Positions 29,345 through 39,330 are shown, counted from the first letter of the stretch. The stretch: DNA of 64,000 nucleotides from Rs1 sp036960485 (GCA_036960485.1 JBALXS010000014.1:1-64000); one strand, 5' to 3'. A program made the numbers and translations. The notes: generated by a model from the sequence alone, not told the origin.

Positions 29345-29842
29345 TTAACCCTGTGTAAATAAGCTTAAGAGAAGCCGATATAGCTTTAGGGGACTAGCAC
29401 CAAAAATTGCTATGCCCTGCTCAGCTAAATTTCTAAGTATTTCAGAGTTTGCATCAGCAGGCCTTAGAAAGCGCGCTTCAAAATCCCAAACCAGCGAGGG
29501 CCCAACTGAGTAGCTACGTATCCGAGTCAGTGCATTTAATACATTGGCATCTAGCCATGTTTGCATTTGCAGTATTACTTTAGCTAGCTGGGCTATATCA
29601 GCGACATTGACAATGATTTACCTCAATACGGAGTTAGCATTTTGCGGATCAACGGGTACATAAAATCTTGGTGAACTTTGCCCAATAAAAGCAGCCGCTG
29701 ACATTACCCGTGAATCCAATAAGAGCTGCCGTTCTATCAATGCGACACCCAGCGCGGTTGCTTGAACCTGCGACCCTTGTGTTGCCCAATGATCTATGCT
29801 GAATTTGGTCATGGCCAAGCTTGGGAAATAGATTTGCTTCAT
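29345..29842 (-). pseudogene. Fragment of an RND efflux-pump inner membrane protein
   Basis: One minus-strand frame with a single internal TAA (29618-29620) encodes part of the porter domain of an AcrB-type RND transporter. The segments are SAAAFIGQSSPRFYVPVDPQ, IIVNVADIAQLAKVI, MQTWLDAN, ALTRIRSYSVGPS, VWDFEARFLRP and RNLAEQGIAIFGASP. Both the N-terminal and C-terminal parts of the roughly 1000-residue pump are missing. The internal stop and truncation make it a dead gene. Confidence 0.85.
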
Positions 29843-30222
29843 ATTAGAGAAGGTAGTTAGTGCGATGGCGAATTACGTTAATAGATTTAAACCTCTGGGT
29901 AACGTAACGAGTGATAATAAGACAAACAAAAATCGATAAAATAGCGAAATCTGTGCATCCCGCTTATTCGGTATTGAGCTTATTTTTAACGCCGTATTAT
30001 TAAGCGCATCTAGCATGCACTTTAGAGTAAGTGATGTTGGGACTCACATTGAATATTCTTATCACTATCAAGCCAAGCAGTTCAACATGGATTTGCACAG
30101 ACCAGTAATTTCCACTAAACATTTAATTAAAACAATCAATTAAAACTAGAATTTATAACAAGATTTTTTAATAATATAAAAACATTTTTCTCAAAATACA
30201 TTAACTATTTAGGCATCAATAA
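29843..30222. other. Intergenic 380 bp, very AT-rich near the MBL gene
   Basis: The 100 bp before the MBL gene are strongly AT-rich and probably contain its promoter. No operator or repeat was recognised. Confidence 0.35.
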
Positions 30223-31236
30223 ATGAAGCGTTTTTATTTAATATTGCTCACCCTCGTCATCAGTACCACGCTTTACTACAATATTGTACTTAACACTGGG
30301 GTAAGATACACCAGCATCGCCGGTGCCAGTGTTTATGAATGGCTAAGTATGCGATTTAAAGAAGGATCATTTCCTGATGTTACTGCTAAGGATATAAAAT
30401 CCGTTCAGCAAAAAGCAGATTTAACGCTTATTAATTCCCCGAGCCTTCAGCCTAGAGCAACCTGGATTGGCCATGCATCAATGCTTGTTCAATACCAAGG
30501 AATTAACTTTTTAACCGATCCGCATTTAACTGATAGAGCAGCGCCAGTTGATTTTTTCGTTGATAAACGTCTAACACCACCCGCTCTCACTTTTACACAA
30601 CTACCTAAAATAGATTTCATTGTTATCTCACATAATCATTTCGATCACTTAGATCACCGCACAGTTGATATGTATGCTAACTCAGTGACGTGGTACGTGC
30701 CGATGGGTTTAAAACAATGGTTTCTCGACAGAGGGATAAAAACAGAAAAAGTAGTAGAACTTGAATGGTGGCAAAGCGTTAACCATAACGCAGAAGTTGA
30801 GCTTACTTTTACTCCAAATGTACATTGGTCAAAACGTTCACCCTGGGACACTAACGTGAGTCATTGGGGCGCTTGGGCAGTTAAAATTGGCCAATTCAAT
30901 AGCTGGTTTAGTGGAGATACAGGCTATGATGAAATCATCTTTCACGATATTGGAACACGTTTAGGCCCTTTTGATATGGCATTTATACCCATAGGTGCGT
31001 ATGCACCTAGGTATTTTATGAAACGACAACACGTTGATCCACAACAAGCAGTGCGAATTCATCAGGAAATTAATTCCAAGTTCTCAATCCCTATGCACTG
31101 GGCTACGTTTCAATTAACGCAGGAACCCTTTTTAGAACCTCCTCAACTACTAGTTAAAGCACTACAAAGTGCCAAGATTGATGTGGCTACATTTAAACCA
31201 ATAAATATTGGCGAAACCGTAGTGTTAAATAAATAG
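30223..31236 (+). CDS. MBL-fold metallo-hydrolase, NAPE-PLD/UlaG-like
   Basis: The 337-residue protein has an N-terminal membrane anchor (about 5-22). A metallo-beta-lactamase fold follows with WIGHASMLVQ, FLTDPHLTDRAAP and the metal motif SHNHFDHLD (H137, H139, D141, H142). Further ligands are NVHWS, SGDTGYD and the late PMHWATF. The pattern matches the N-acylphosphatidylethanolamine phospholipase D-like branch. The anchor suggests it acts at the outer face of the inner membrane on lipids or related phosphodiesters; this is by family only. A DnaJ-related gene follows after 43 bp. Confidence 0.88.
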   Translation: MKRFYLILLTLVISTTLYYNIVLNTGVRYTSIAGASVYEWLSMRFKEGSFPDVTAKDIKSVQQKADLTLINSPSLQPRATWIGHASMLVQYQGINFLTDPHLTDRAAPVDFFVDKRLTPPALTFTQLPKIDFIVISHNHFDHLDHRTVDMYANSVTWYVPMGLKQWFLDRGIKTEKVVELEWWQSVNHNAEVELTFTPNVHWSKRSPWDTNVSHWGAWAVKIGQFNSWFSGDTGYDEIIFHDIGTRLGPFDMAFIPIGAYAPRYFMKRQHVDPQQAVRIHQEINSKFSIPMHWATFQLTQEPFLEPPQLLVKALQSAKIDVATFKPINIGETVVLNK

Positions 31237-31279
31237 TGAAACCATTATTTTGAGTAAATACTTTAACGTTAGGTAAATT

Positions 31280-31861
31280 ATGAGAAACCCTTTAATTGCA
31301 AACATTCTGACCCTGCTTAAAATCAATTTAAATGGTATTAGCGAGTTCGAAATATTAACCACTTTAAAAGACCAGTTCCCAGAATTTAACCATTTAGCTG
31401 AGGATGGAAATTTACAACTTTTTCGCCAACATTTCCTGATTATGAATGCCCTTTACCAATTACAAGCCAGCCTCTGGCAGGATGAAAAATTAGTTTTATC
31501 CATCCATGTATTACAGATAAAGCTGTTACCTACAGATCAGGAAAAACAAGCGACTGGTTTCGATCTGAGCGATAGCATAGATGCGGAATTAGCCACTTAT
31601 TATTTAGATTGGAGTGAATACGAAAAAACCGATGCTACAGAAGTATCACGCCTGATCAACAGCTTTTATCAAAGAATGGATTTAGAAGGTGATAAACAAA
31701 GTGCACTTAACATTCTGCAAATAAAAACGTTTACCCCTAGCAAAGTTGAAATCAAACAGCACTACCGAAAACTGGTGCAAAGACACCATCCTGATGCTGG
31801 AGGTAACCCAGCAACTTTTATCGAAATACGCCAGGCCTACGAGCAACTCATGCTTTATTAA
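31280..31861 (+). CDS. DnaJ-related protein with C-terminal J domain
   Basis: The 193-residue protein carries an N-terminal DNAJ-related region (NPLIANILTLLKINLNGISE, FRQHFLIMNALYQLQ, ATYYLDWSEYEKT). A truncated J domain (about 145-193) ends it, with the HPD motif in YRKLVQRHHPDAGG and FIEIRQAYEQL. The J domain stimulates DnaK ATPase; the C-terminal placement is typical of this small gammaproteobacterial family. It lies 43 bp downstream of the MBL hydrolase gene and is probably cotranscribed. Confidence 0.87.
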   Translation: MRNPLIANILTLLKINLNGISEFEILTTLKDQFPEFNHLAEDGNLQLFRQHFLIMNALYQLQASLWQDEKLVLSIHVLQIKLLPTDQEKQATGFDLSDSIDAELATYYLDWSEYEKTDATEVSRLINSFYQRMDLEGDKQSALNILQIKTFTPSKVEIKQHYRKLVQRHHPDAGGNPATFIEIRQAYEQLMLY

Positions 31862-32704
31862 ATTAAAGGTTTCATTAATCACCTTACCATTATTATCTAC
31901 TTGGCTAGGAAGATATTGGTAATTATTTGAATTAGCAGGTAAATGCACCATTTTTTGAATTTCAATTTTAGCTTGGTGCCATATCAGTCAAATCATAACC
32001 GAAGTTAACAATTACTATATCTTCAGTACCAACTGCTAACTAAAGGTAAGTTTTTTTATCCCCCCTAAGTTTGATTGTGTTTTTCCAACAGCACTTGCTT
32101 TCTTTTCGCAGTACGGATGATAAGGGTGTATGATTTTCAAAAAACTTTATTTTTCACTAATGTTTCCATTAGTTAATTAAAGTCCTAAAAATAACATTCA
32201 TTTATCTGTTACTTCATTATTCATAGCGGATATTTTAGCCAACTGTGTCGACCACGACAGTTTACTCATTCTTTTAATGATTGACAGTTCATACATTTGA
32301 GTCTCAATAATGCTATTAATGGCAGGTTTAATATTTTGCCGCAAACTATTAAATAACCAGCTGTTCAGCACATAGGGGTATCTACATTTGTGCGTCAAAA
32401 AATTATTCCAATACAGGGTTTTCAGCTAACCTGAGAGGGGTGATGGCAGACGAAGCACGTCAAGCAGTCAGTAAAATTTGCTTAGCTATCGATGATATGC
32501 AAGTACTGGGTAATACTTGCTTTAGTCATCCAAGCAGAAATACTAGTTAAAGGGGAATAGCCTAGATACTTGATAGCATAACCATTCTATTCTTACGAAC
32601 AGCCATAATAGAGTGGATCTGTTAAATAGTGACTGTCAGATATTGCGTTTAGGCCCTGAGTTTAGCTTCTACAACAGAGCCTAAATGCACCGTTTAAGGT
32701 TAAG
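31862..32704. other. Intergenic 840 bp
   Basis: It separates convergent genes. A short frame (about 32443-32550, plus, MADEARQAVSKICLAIDD) resembles nothing I know. A long imperfect inverted repeat (32645-32654 with 32679-32688, TTTAGGC/GCCTAAA core) lies just after the chemoreceptor stop and could be a weak terminator. Confidence 0.4.
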
Positions 32705-34600
32705 TTAAAGTTTAAACTTAGAAACGACTGTTTTTAATCTTACATTACTATGTTCTAACCGCTCTGTTTCTTCGACAATCAAGAGACTGCTTTTAGATAA
32801 ATTCTCAACAATTCCTTGTATATACACCATGGTTTGAGCAATATCACCCGTCACAGTGCTTTGCTGTTGAGAAGCGGTCGCTATCTGGCTGTTTAAGCTG
32901 TTCATTTCAGCGACAGCAACAACGATCAAATCGAGCTCTTTATTTACATCACTGGCACTTTGAGACGTTTTTTCACAGCTTTGCTGAGAGGTCTGTACCG
33001 CCTCTATCGCTGTATTGGATGAAACTTTTAACTCTGCCAGTGTTGTTTCAATCTCAGATGTACTGGTTTGAGTTCTAGCAGCTAGTGTGCGAACCTCATC
33101 TGCAACGACAGCAAACCCTCGCCCTTGATCACCGGCACGGGCTGCTTCAATTGAAGCATTCAATGCCAATAAATTAGTTTGCTCGGCAATATCTCCGATA
33201 ACGCTCAGCACCTTGGTAATTTTACCGATAGCATCATTCATGTTAGAGATTTGATCAGAAACATTACCCACATCTTTAATCAGTATAGCGGTAGTCTGAT
33301 TAGCCTGGTCAATAGACGTTTTTGATTGTTTTACATTGGTATCAGTTTGGCTGGTTAGCTTGGATGCTGCCAATGCATTACCAGAAACATCAGAGGATGC
33401 TGTACTGAGTTCTTCAATTGCAGCGACCACTTGTTCGGTCTCTAAACCATGTTTATCGAGCACCTCACTGTTTGCAGTATTTCTATCTTTCAATGTTACA
33501 GCTGAGGTTGATATAGCACTAGATGCATCTAGTATTTCTTGAATGAGCGAATGAATAGTAGCAATAAAATTATTCACTTCCTGTGAGATAATGGTGATTT
33601 CATCGTTACCTATTACATCAAGTCGCTGAGTTAAGTCACCGTTACCACTCGTTAAATTCTTCAGTGTAGCCGTCAAGTTCGCAAGCGGTTTGAGTAACCT
33701 AGTAATCAGATAACTAATAACAATTAGCGATATTATAAATAGAATAACACCAGAGAGAATGATGCTTTGCAAGCTTGCGTTAGCCGATTGATAAATTTCA
33801 TCTAATTCAACATAACGCCAAACTGTCCAACCCAGTGATTGAATAGTATAGAAGCTCATTTGATACCGCTTACTATCTATTTCTATAATATCACTACCCG
33901 ATTGCTGGTTTTGGTACTTAATCATAGTAGGATAACGTTCAAACTGATTCTTGCCAATCCACTCGTTCGCACCCGCTATGATGAAACCATCATCTCTGGT
34001 CAAGTCAATTTTTGCAGCTGGGTTAAGCTGTTCTATAAATGACGATATTTCGGTGAGTGCTAAATTAGCGTTCATAGTTGATACAACGACACCATTTTTA
34101 AGCACAGGCACCGCTATTGCCATCACCAATCCTCCCTCTGCGGATTTGTATGGCTTAGTAATTAAGCGTTTATCACCTGCAAAGATACGTAAGTACCATT
34201 CACGTTTTTTTTCTTTGGCATTAAAATTGGGTACTTCACCTGCGGTCGACGAAGAATATGTTACTCCTCCTTTATGGCCCGCATATGCATTGATGATATT
34301 TAAGGATTTGGTCAAAGCCGTTATGGGTGCCATCTCACGTGCCAATGCTTCTTTATCAAGGCTCGCGGCCACCGCTCGATCTGGACTATAAAGAGAAGCG
34401 GCTAGCTCTAGTCCTATAAAAAGCACTTCCATTTTCTGTTCTAGTGTTTTTCCGGTAGCACTCACTTCTTCGTCCATAAATTTAATAGTAGAGTCCATCG
34501 ATGACTGGCTTATATTATGATTACTAATAAAAGCAAGTAAGGTAATTATTAAGAATATTGAGAGAGAAATAGACGATATTATTTTCTGTTTAATGGTCAT
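32705..34600 (-). CDS. Methyl-accepting chemotaxis protein with dCache-type sensor
   Basis: The 631-residue receptor has a membrane helix (8-27), a large periplasmic domain (28-275), a second helix (ASLQSIILSGVILFIISLIV), a HAMP domain (LLKPLANLTATLKNLTSGNG) and a signalling domain. The conserved tip IAEQTNLLALNASIEAARAG is intact. The periplasmic part contains KKREWYLRI and KPYKSAEGGLVMAIAVPV, matching the double-Cache fold; the R-W-Y trio is like that of amino-acid-binding dCache domains. An amino-acid ligand is possible but not shown. No che genes adjoin it. Confidence 0.92.
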   Translation of the reverse strand: MTIKQKIISSISLSIFLIITLLAFISNHNISQSSMDSTIKFMDEEVSATGKTLEQKMEVLFIGLELAASLYSPDRAVAASLDKEALAREMAPITALTKSLNIINAYAGHKGGVTYSSSTAGEVPNFNAKEKKREWYLRIFAGDKRLITKPYKSAEGGLVMAIAVPVLKNGVVVSTMNANLALTEISSFIEQLNPAAKIDLTRDDGFIIAGANEWIGKNQFERYPTMIKYQNQQSGSDIIEIDSKRYQMSFYTIQSLGWTVWRYVELDEIYQSANASLQSIILSGVILFIISLIVISYLITRLLKPLANLTATLKNLTSGNGDLTQRLDVIGNDEITIISQEVNNFIATIHSLIQEILDASSAISTSAVTLKDRNTANSEVLDKHGLETEQVVAAIEELSTASSDVSGNALAASKLTSQTDTNVKQSKTSIDQANQTTAILIKDVGNVSDQISNMNDAIGKITKVLSVIGDIAEQTNLLALNASIEAARAGDQGRGFAVVADEVRTLAARTQTSTSEIETTLAELKVSSNTAIEAVQTSQQSCEKTSQSASDVNKELDLIVVAVAEMNSLNSQIATASQQQSTVTGDIAQTMVYIQGIVENLSKSSLLIVEETERLEHSNVRLKTVVSKFKL

Positions 34601-34959
34601 TAACGGGGTCTCTGAGAGAGGATTTGATTTTAAAATGCTGAATTGTAAGAGTAAGGTTTTTATCAGTATTAATTATCGATTAGGCTAGCTGATCAGTGAA
34701 AGCCGATATCAAAGGTAATAATATCCTCTATGCTCGGCGAAGCTCGTCATCAAAAGTTCCTTGCTACTTGCCTACATAGAGGTAGCTACTTATAAAATGT
34801 TAGGAACTATCAATCTGAGCCTAAATTGAAGTAGATATTTTTTCATCTCGAGTTGTCAACTCGTTTGGCAGCTTTGAATAACCAGTCATTCAAAGCTGCC
34901 TAGCGTATGTTTAATCGTTTAAAGAGCTTTAGATAAAACAATGGGCTTATTCAAGATTT
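34601..34959. other. Intergenic 360 bp with two strong hairpins
   Basis: The gap holds a 7-bp palindrome (34849-34863, CGAGTTG/CAACTCG) next to a perfect 13-bp stem (34867-34879 with 34888-34900). Neither is followed by a T run in either direction. They may cap the 3' end of the sulfonate operon. Confidence 0.5.
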
Positions 34960-36078
34960 TTAGAGTACAGCGTCCATAAAGCGTTGCTTAATTTCCACTG
35001 CTTTCAAAGGTATTTCATCCCCCGTTTTTTTATTACCCGCTTTAATCAGATAGTGAATGAAAGAAGGCTTCTCTTTGAGCAACTCGGCAAATGCCTCAGG
35101 CTCGTCTGTTATGCCCGTGCGTTCTATACCCATGGTCTGCGCCCAAGAACTTAAATTCATACCACTTGAACTCAGCGTCGGTTGGTTACCAGTGGACCCA
35201 TAGCTACCATTGTCTAAACAGATTACCGTTAAATTTTTCGGTTTAAATGCCGCCAAATCAACCAATTGGTTAGGATTAAAGAAGAAAGATCCATCACCGT
35301 CCACTATGTAGACATGGCGATCTTCTAGCGCATCTGCCAGCCCTATACCCACTTCTGTGGCTGAGCCGAGAGCACCCAACATGTAAAAATTCTCTGCGCG
35401 GTCATTGGCGTTATAAACTTCTTTAGAAGGGAAACCAATCTGTGACAGAACAACATCATCGCTACCGACGTTATCCATAATGACTTGAATGGCCTCTGCA
35501 CGTATTTGTGTAGGGTTGCCATCATAAGCTTCAGTGTTGACCGTTACTGGAGTGAATTTTGGCTGACCAAATACATGGTAGTCATCCACACGCTCTTCCC
35601 AAAGCTCTGGTGACAGCAAGTAAACTTTGACTTTCTTCTCAGCAAAGCAGTTGGCGACATCTTCTTCTAGATCAAGTAAATCTTCGCTTTTTTCTAGAAT
35701 ACGATATTCGACGTCAATCGCGCCAAGTAGTCTTTCCATATTGCTGCCGTAGATGATTTGCGCTTCTATAGGCTCTTGAAAGTAACCTCGAAAAGATGCA
35801 AAGATAGGCAATCCTTCCTGGTACAATTTTTGCATTGTGTAAAGCTCTGTTACCAAATTACCTAAGCCAGTGTTTTGAATAAACATCGCAGAGCGTTTGC
35901 CGCCTAAACTGCGACCAAAACATAGCGCCAAGCCACCTGATTCTTTAGTTATGTCCCACACTTCCATCTCTTTAGGCACGTACTTCATTACTAAATTAAG
36001 CTTGTTGCACGGATTAAAGGCTATCTTGTCTACTTTGTTTTGACCCAGCGCATGCCAGATTTTTTCACTGTTATTCAT
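34960..36078 (-). CDS. comDE: Fused ComDE-type sulfopyruvate decarboxylase (ThDP enzyme)
   Basis: The 372-residue protein has both halves of a small ThDP decarboxylase in one chain. The PP-type half has E46 (TKESGGLALCFG) and QNTGLGN (68-74). The Pyr/diphosphate half has the ThDP motif GDG (261-263) to N290 (VICLDNGSYGSTGNQ). Enzymes of this build convert 3-sulfopyruvate to sulfoacetaldehyde and CO2 (ComDE) or phosphonopyruvate to phosphonoacetaldehyde (AepY). No phosphonate genes are near, while the operon encodes an HpsN-like enzyme and a TRAP importer. Sulfopyruvate is therefore the favoured substrate; this choice is inference from context. It is the last gene of the operon, 113 bp after the alcohol dehydrogenase. 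Confidence 0.8.
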   Translation of the reverse strand: MNNSEKIWHALGQNKVDKIAFNPCNKLNLVMKYVPKEMEVWDITKESGGLALCFGRSLGGKRSAMFIQNTGLGNLVTELYTMQKLYQEGLPIFASFRGYFQEPIEAQIIYGSNMERLLGAIDVEYRILEKSEDLLDLEEDVANCFAEKKVKVYLLSPELWEERVDDYHVFGQPKFTPVTVNTEAYDGNPTQIRAEAIQVIMDNVGSDDVVLSQIGFPSKEVYNANDRAENFYMLGALGSATEVGIGLADALEDRHVYIVDGDGSFFFNPNQLVDLAAFKPKNLTVICLDNGSYGSTGNQPTLSSSGMNLSSWAQTMGIERTGITDEPEAFAELLKEKPSFIHYLIKAGNKKTGDEIPLKAVEIKQRFMDAVL

Positions 36079-36191
36079 GTTATTTTTTTCCTAAAATATA
36101 AGCATAGTATGTTGTTAAACTGCTAACTTGGTTTCTTGCTGCTAGCAAACACATCGCCCCAACGTCAATCTAGAGCCATTGCACTCAAAAA

Positions 36192-37211
36192 TCAGAGTAA
36201 CGAATCTGGTTGCAGCACTATTTTGGCCGCCGCCACATTGCCGTTATGCAGGTCAGTGAAGGCCTGAGAGCCGCTTGAGAGCGGGCGCACTTCAACCCAA
36301 TCTAAACTACCCAGTTGACCGCGATACAACATGTCGATAGACGCTTGCATATCAGCGCGGGTGTAACAGTAGTTGCCCAATAGTATGACTTCTTGTAGGG
36401 TTAATTTACGGGTGTCTAAGCCCGGTTCATCGTCCTGTAAACCCACGTGGGAAATAATGCCACCAGGGCGTACTGCCTCGCTGGCCGTACGCCTTGTCAC
36501 ACCAGCACCCACACAGTCAAAGACCACGTCGTAGCCACTGGGATGAGGCAGAGGCTCTTCCATTGGGTTAAAACAAGTCGCGCAATTTTGCTCTTCAACG
36601 CTGCGCCTTCTCAGCGCGTTAGTTTCTGCTAAATCTATCGCCACACAGCCTTTAGCTTTCAAGATTAGTGTGGTCAACATGCCGATCGCCCCGCCGCCTA
36701 TCACTAAACAGCGCGCCTCTGAAAGAGGCCGTGCCAGGACCCGTTCAACTAGCGCTACCGCGTGTAATCCGGTTGCTGTTGGTTCAGTCAGTGACGCATT
36801 GATAGGGTTCATATCGCTGGGAATAGGCAGTAAGTTGCGCTCTGAAATCGCCACTTGCTCGGCAAATGCACCCGGCAGGTACATACCAATAAGCTCTCTA
36901 TTGGCGCACAAATTGCTACGCCCGCCGGCACAATCGATACACTCACCGCAGGTCATCAGCGGGTTTATCACCATGCGCTGCCCAGCATAACGACCATCTA
37001 AAACAGTGCCGCTAACCTCGTGACCGAGAATTAGTGGCGGCACTCTGCGGGCGTCTTTACCGTGATAAGCGTGCATATCCGATCCGCAAATTGCAGTGGC
37101 GGCGATATCAACACGTACATCACCCGGGCGAGGCTTGGGTAGTGGCTCCCTGCGATAGGTAATCTCTTGGGTATCGGTATATACCAGTGCGTTCATCGTG
37201 TCAGTTGTCAT
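36192..37211 (-). CDS. Zinc-dependent alcohol dehydrogenase (MDR), candidate DHPS dehydrogenase
   Basis: The protein of about 339 residues is a medium-chain dehydrogenase. It has the catalytic zinc site (AICGSDMHAYHG and GHEVSG), the structural zinc cluster CGECIDCAGGRSNLC and a Rossmann motif VIGGGAIGMLTTL. I prefer ATG 37211, which follows a GAGAGAG stretch, over the GTG at 37223 that overlaps the upstream stop. The gene is tightly packed behind the SDR. In characterised DHPS pathways two dehydrogenases (HpsO, HpsP) interconvert the enantiomers of 2,3-dihydroxypropane-1-sulfonate before HpsN; this gene and the SDR fit those roles. Which is which cannot be decided by reading. Confidence 0.85.
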   Translation of the reverse strand: MTTDTMNALVYTDTQEITYRREPLPKPRPGDVRVDIAATAICGSDMHAYHGKDARRVPPLILGHEVSGTVLDGRYAGQRMVINPLMTCGECIDCAGGRSNLCANRELIGMYLPGAFAEQVAISERNLLPIPSDMNPINASLTEPTATGLHAVALVERVLARPLSEARCLVIGGGAIGMLTTLILKAKGCVAIDLAETNALRRRSVEEQNCATCFNPMEEPLPHPSGYDVVFDCVGAGVTRRTASEAVRPGGIISHVGLQDDEPGLDTRKLTLQEVILLGNYCYTRADMQASIDMLYRGQLGSLDWVEVRPLSSGSQAFTDLHNGNVAAAKIVLQPDSLL

Positions 37212-37219
37212 ACTCTCTC

Positions 37220-37978
37220 TCACTTTGCGGTGAAACCGCCGTCAATATAGATAGTTTGGCCAGTAATATAATCAGAGCTATGGCTCGCCAAGAAGATACA
37301 AACGCCATCTAAATCCGCTAAGTTGCCGTTGCGTCCAATGGCGGTTTGATCCGCCAATTTTTGCGCCAACTGATCTTGATCGAATACTGCTTGGGTTAAT
37401 TCTGTGGGGAAAAAACCCGGCGCTATCGCATTACAGCAAATTCCGCGAGATGACCAGGCTTCGGCCATCGCTCGGGTCAACTGCATTATTCCCCCTTTAG
37501 AGGCACCGTAGGCTATGCCATTGGCGAAAGCCCGCTCTGATTGCAGGGATGCCACATTAATAATTTTGCCCCAGCCTCTTTCCGCCATTGCAGGTACTAG
37601 TTTCTGCGCCAGAAAAAACGGTATTTTCAGGTTCAAATCTAAGGTTTGATCCCAGCTCTGCAACGTCACTTTATCTGCGTGCTGTCGCAAATTAACACCA
37701 GCGGTATTACACACAATATCAATTTGCTGCCAGGGCTCTAAACAGCGGCTGACGATGTCGTCCAACTGTTCAATATTGGTTAAATCTGCGTCAACTATGG
37801 CAGCTTGGCCGCCGCTGGCACGTAGCTCTATTGCTAGTTCATCCAGCCGCTCACGGCGCCTACCCAGCAATACCACGTTAGCACCTGCACCACTTAGTGC
37901 CCTCGCCTGCTGCGCGCCAATTCCCGAAGAAGCGCCGGTTATCAAGGCTACTTTTCCACTGAGATTAAAAAGTTTCAT
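37220..37978 (-). CDS. Short-chain dehydrogenase (SDR), candidate DHPS dehydrogenase or sulfoacetaldehyde reductase
   Basis: The 252-residue classical SDR has the cofactor motif TGASSGIG (15-22), NTAG, the catalytic S-Y-K set (VASLQSERAF ... YGASKGG) and a typical YITGQTIYIDGGF end. Its ATG overlaps the HpsN-like stop as TAATG, which indicates translational coupling. In this operon it may oxidise DHPS at C2 (HpsO/HpsP role). Alternatively it could reduce sulfoacetaldehyde to isethionate, since known sulfoacetaldehyde reductases (IsfD) are SDRs of the same size. The sequence alone does not separate these. Confidence 0.87.
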   Translation of the reverse strand: MKLFNLSGKVALITGASSGIGAQQARALSGAGANVVLLGRRRERLDELAIELRASGGQAAIVDADLTNIEQLDDIVSRCLEPWQQIDIVCNTAGVNLRQHADKVTLQSWDQTLDLNLKIPFFLAQKLVPAMAERGWGKIINVASLQSERAFANGIAYGASKGGIMQLTRAMAEAWSSRGICCNAIAPGFFPTELTQAVFDQDQLAQKLADQTAIGRNGNLADLDGVCIFLASHSSDYITGQTIYIDGGFTAK

Positions 37979-39282
37979 TACGATGCCGTTAAATCAAAAG
38001 TTTCATCTGGGAAATATTTCGCTAGGCGTGCATCCCCTGTTCTGGCGTGCGCTTCCATACCTTCCAAACGAGAGATACGAGCCGTCACAGCCGCGACGCT
38101 GCGATTGGCTTCTTGAGTCATGCGCTGCGTGGTTACCGTTTTGATGAACTTACCTGCAGAGAGGCCGCCGGTATAACGTGCTGCACCTTTAGTTGGCAGT
38201 ATATGGTTAGTGCCTGAACACTTGTCACCGAAAGCGACGGTGGTTTCTTCGCCGACAAATAAAGAGCCGTAGTTACGCAGGCGTGCTACCCACCAATCAA
38301 GGTTTGTACACATTACTTCCAAGTGCTCAGCGGCATACTTATCACTGATCGTGGCCATTTCTTCATCGGTATCACACAGAATCACTTCTCCATATTCATC
38401 CCATGCATTAGTCGCTGCAACACGCGCAGTCTCAGGTAAACTCTCGATGTAAGCAGGCATTATTTCGATAACCTTTTCCGCTAGTACCCGATCTGTAGTA
38501 AACAACCAAGCGGGGGAATCTGGACCGTGTTCTGCCTGTCCGACTAAGTCAGTAGCGACCATGTGAGGATCAGCAGTACTATCTGCAATAATGGCAATTT
38601 CAGTTGGCCCTGCAAACAAATCTATACCGACACGTCCATACAACATACGCTTTGCTTCGGCGACAAAACGATTACCTGGTCCAACCAAAATATCGGCAGG
38701 TTTACCCGTAAACAAACCAAAAGCCATCGCTGCAATCCCCTGTACACCACCGAGTGCCAAAATAGTATCGGCGCCCGCTAAATTGGCTGTGTAAATAATG
38801 GCAGAGTTAACACCTTGACCTGGTTTTGGAGGAGAACAAGCTATCACGTGCTCTACGCCAGCAGCTTTCGCAGTAGCAACAGACATCACCGCTGAGGCCA
38901 CGTGTGAATAGCGTCCACCGGGAACATAGCAACCCGCTGCAGACATCGGGATTTGACGTTGTCCCGCCCACAAACCAGGGGAAAGCTCTGTTTCGAAATC
39001 AGTTAGCGTTGCTCGCTGCTTAAGCGCAAAGTTGAACACTCGATCGTAGGCGAATTGGATATCGTCCTTCATACGCTGTGATAAAGACTGCCCTGCCGCT
39101 TCGATTTCCTCTGGTGTCACCACGATGTTACCGCTATAGTTATCTAGCTTTAACGCGTATTCACGACACTTATCCTCACCACCTTTTTCTATTTCTTCAA
39201 GCATGCTGGAGACTATCTGGCGGGTATTATCTTCGCCTGTTGCCGAGTTTTTCTGTGCTTTCTTGATGTATTGAACGCTCAT
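37978..39282 (-). CDS. hpsN: Histidinol-dehydrogenase-like sulfopropanediol 3-dehydrogenase
   Basis: The 434-residue protein is a histidinol dehydrogenase homologue. It keeps zinc-ligand positions Q249, H252 (GQAEHGPDSPAW), D353 (GDKCSGTNH) and H412 (EGMEAHART) and the acid/base pair E319-H320 (YAAEHLEVM). It is not in a his operon. It lies between a TRAP transporter and two further dehydrogenases, the arrangement known for HpsN, which oxidises S-DHPS to R-sulfolactate in two NAD-dependent steps. The gene start has AAGGAAA upstream. The assignment to HpsN rests on family resemblance and context; a different C3 polyol substrate is possible. Confidence 0.85.
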   Translation of the reverse strand: MSVQYIKKAQKNSATGEDNTRQIVSSMLEEIEKGGEDKCREYALKLDNYSGNIVVTPEEIEAAGQSLSQRMKDDIQFAYDRVFNFALKQRATLTDFETELSPGLWAGQRQIPMSAAGCYVPGGRYSHVASAVMSVATAKAAGVEHVIACSPPKPGQGVNSAIIYTANLAGADTILALGGVQGIAAMAFGLFTGKPADILVGPGNRFVAEAKRMLYGRVGIDLFAGPTEIAIIADSTADPHMVATDLVGQAEHGPDSPAWLFTTDRVLAEKVIEIMPAYIESLPETARVAATNAWDEYGEVILCDTDEEMATISDKYAAEHLEVMCTNLDWWVARLRNYGSLFVGEETTVAFGDKCSGTNHILPTKGAARYTGGLSAGKFIKTVTTQRMTQEANRSVAAVTARISRLEGMEAHARTGDARLAKYFPDETFDLTAS

Positions 39283-39330
39283 AAATATATTTTCCTTAAT
39301 TCTTATTTGGTACTGCTGATCAGAGGCAGA

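Noticed and set aside
32198..32398. Minus-strand 66-residue ORF
   Set aside because: No ribosome-binding site or family resemblance; treated as chance.
34960..36078. Phosphonopyruvate decarboxylase (AepY)
   Set aside because: Same fold and motifs, but no phosphonate mutase, transaminase or phn genes are nearby. It is kept only as an alternative to sulfopyruvate decarboxylase.
37978..39282. Histidinol dehydrogenase of histidine biosynthesis (HisD)
   Set aside because: Catalytic residues match, but no his genes adjoin and the operon is a TRAP/dehydrogenase cluster as in hpsN loci.
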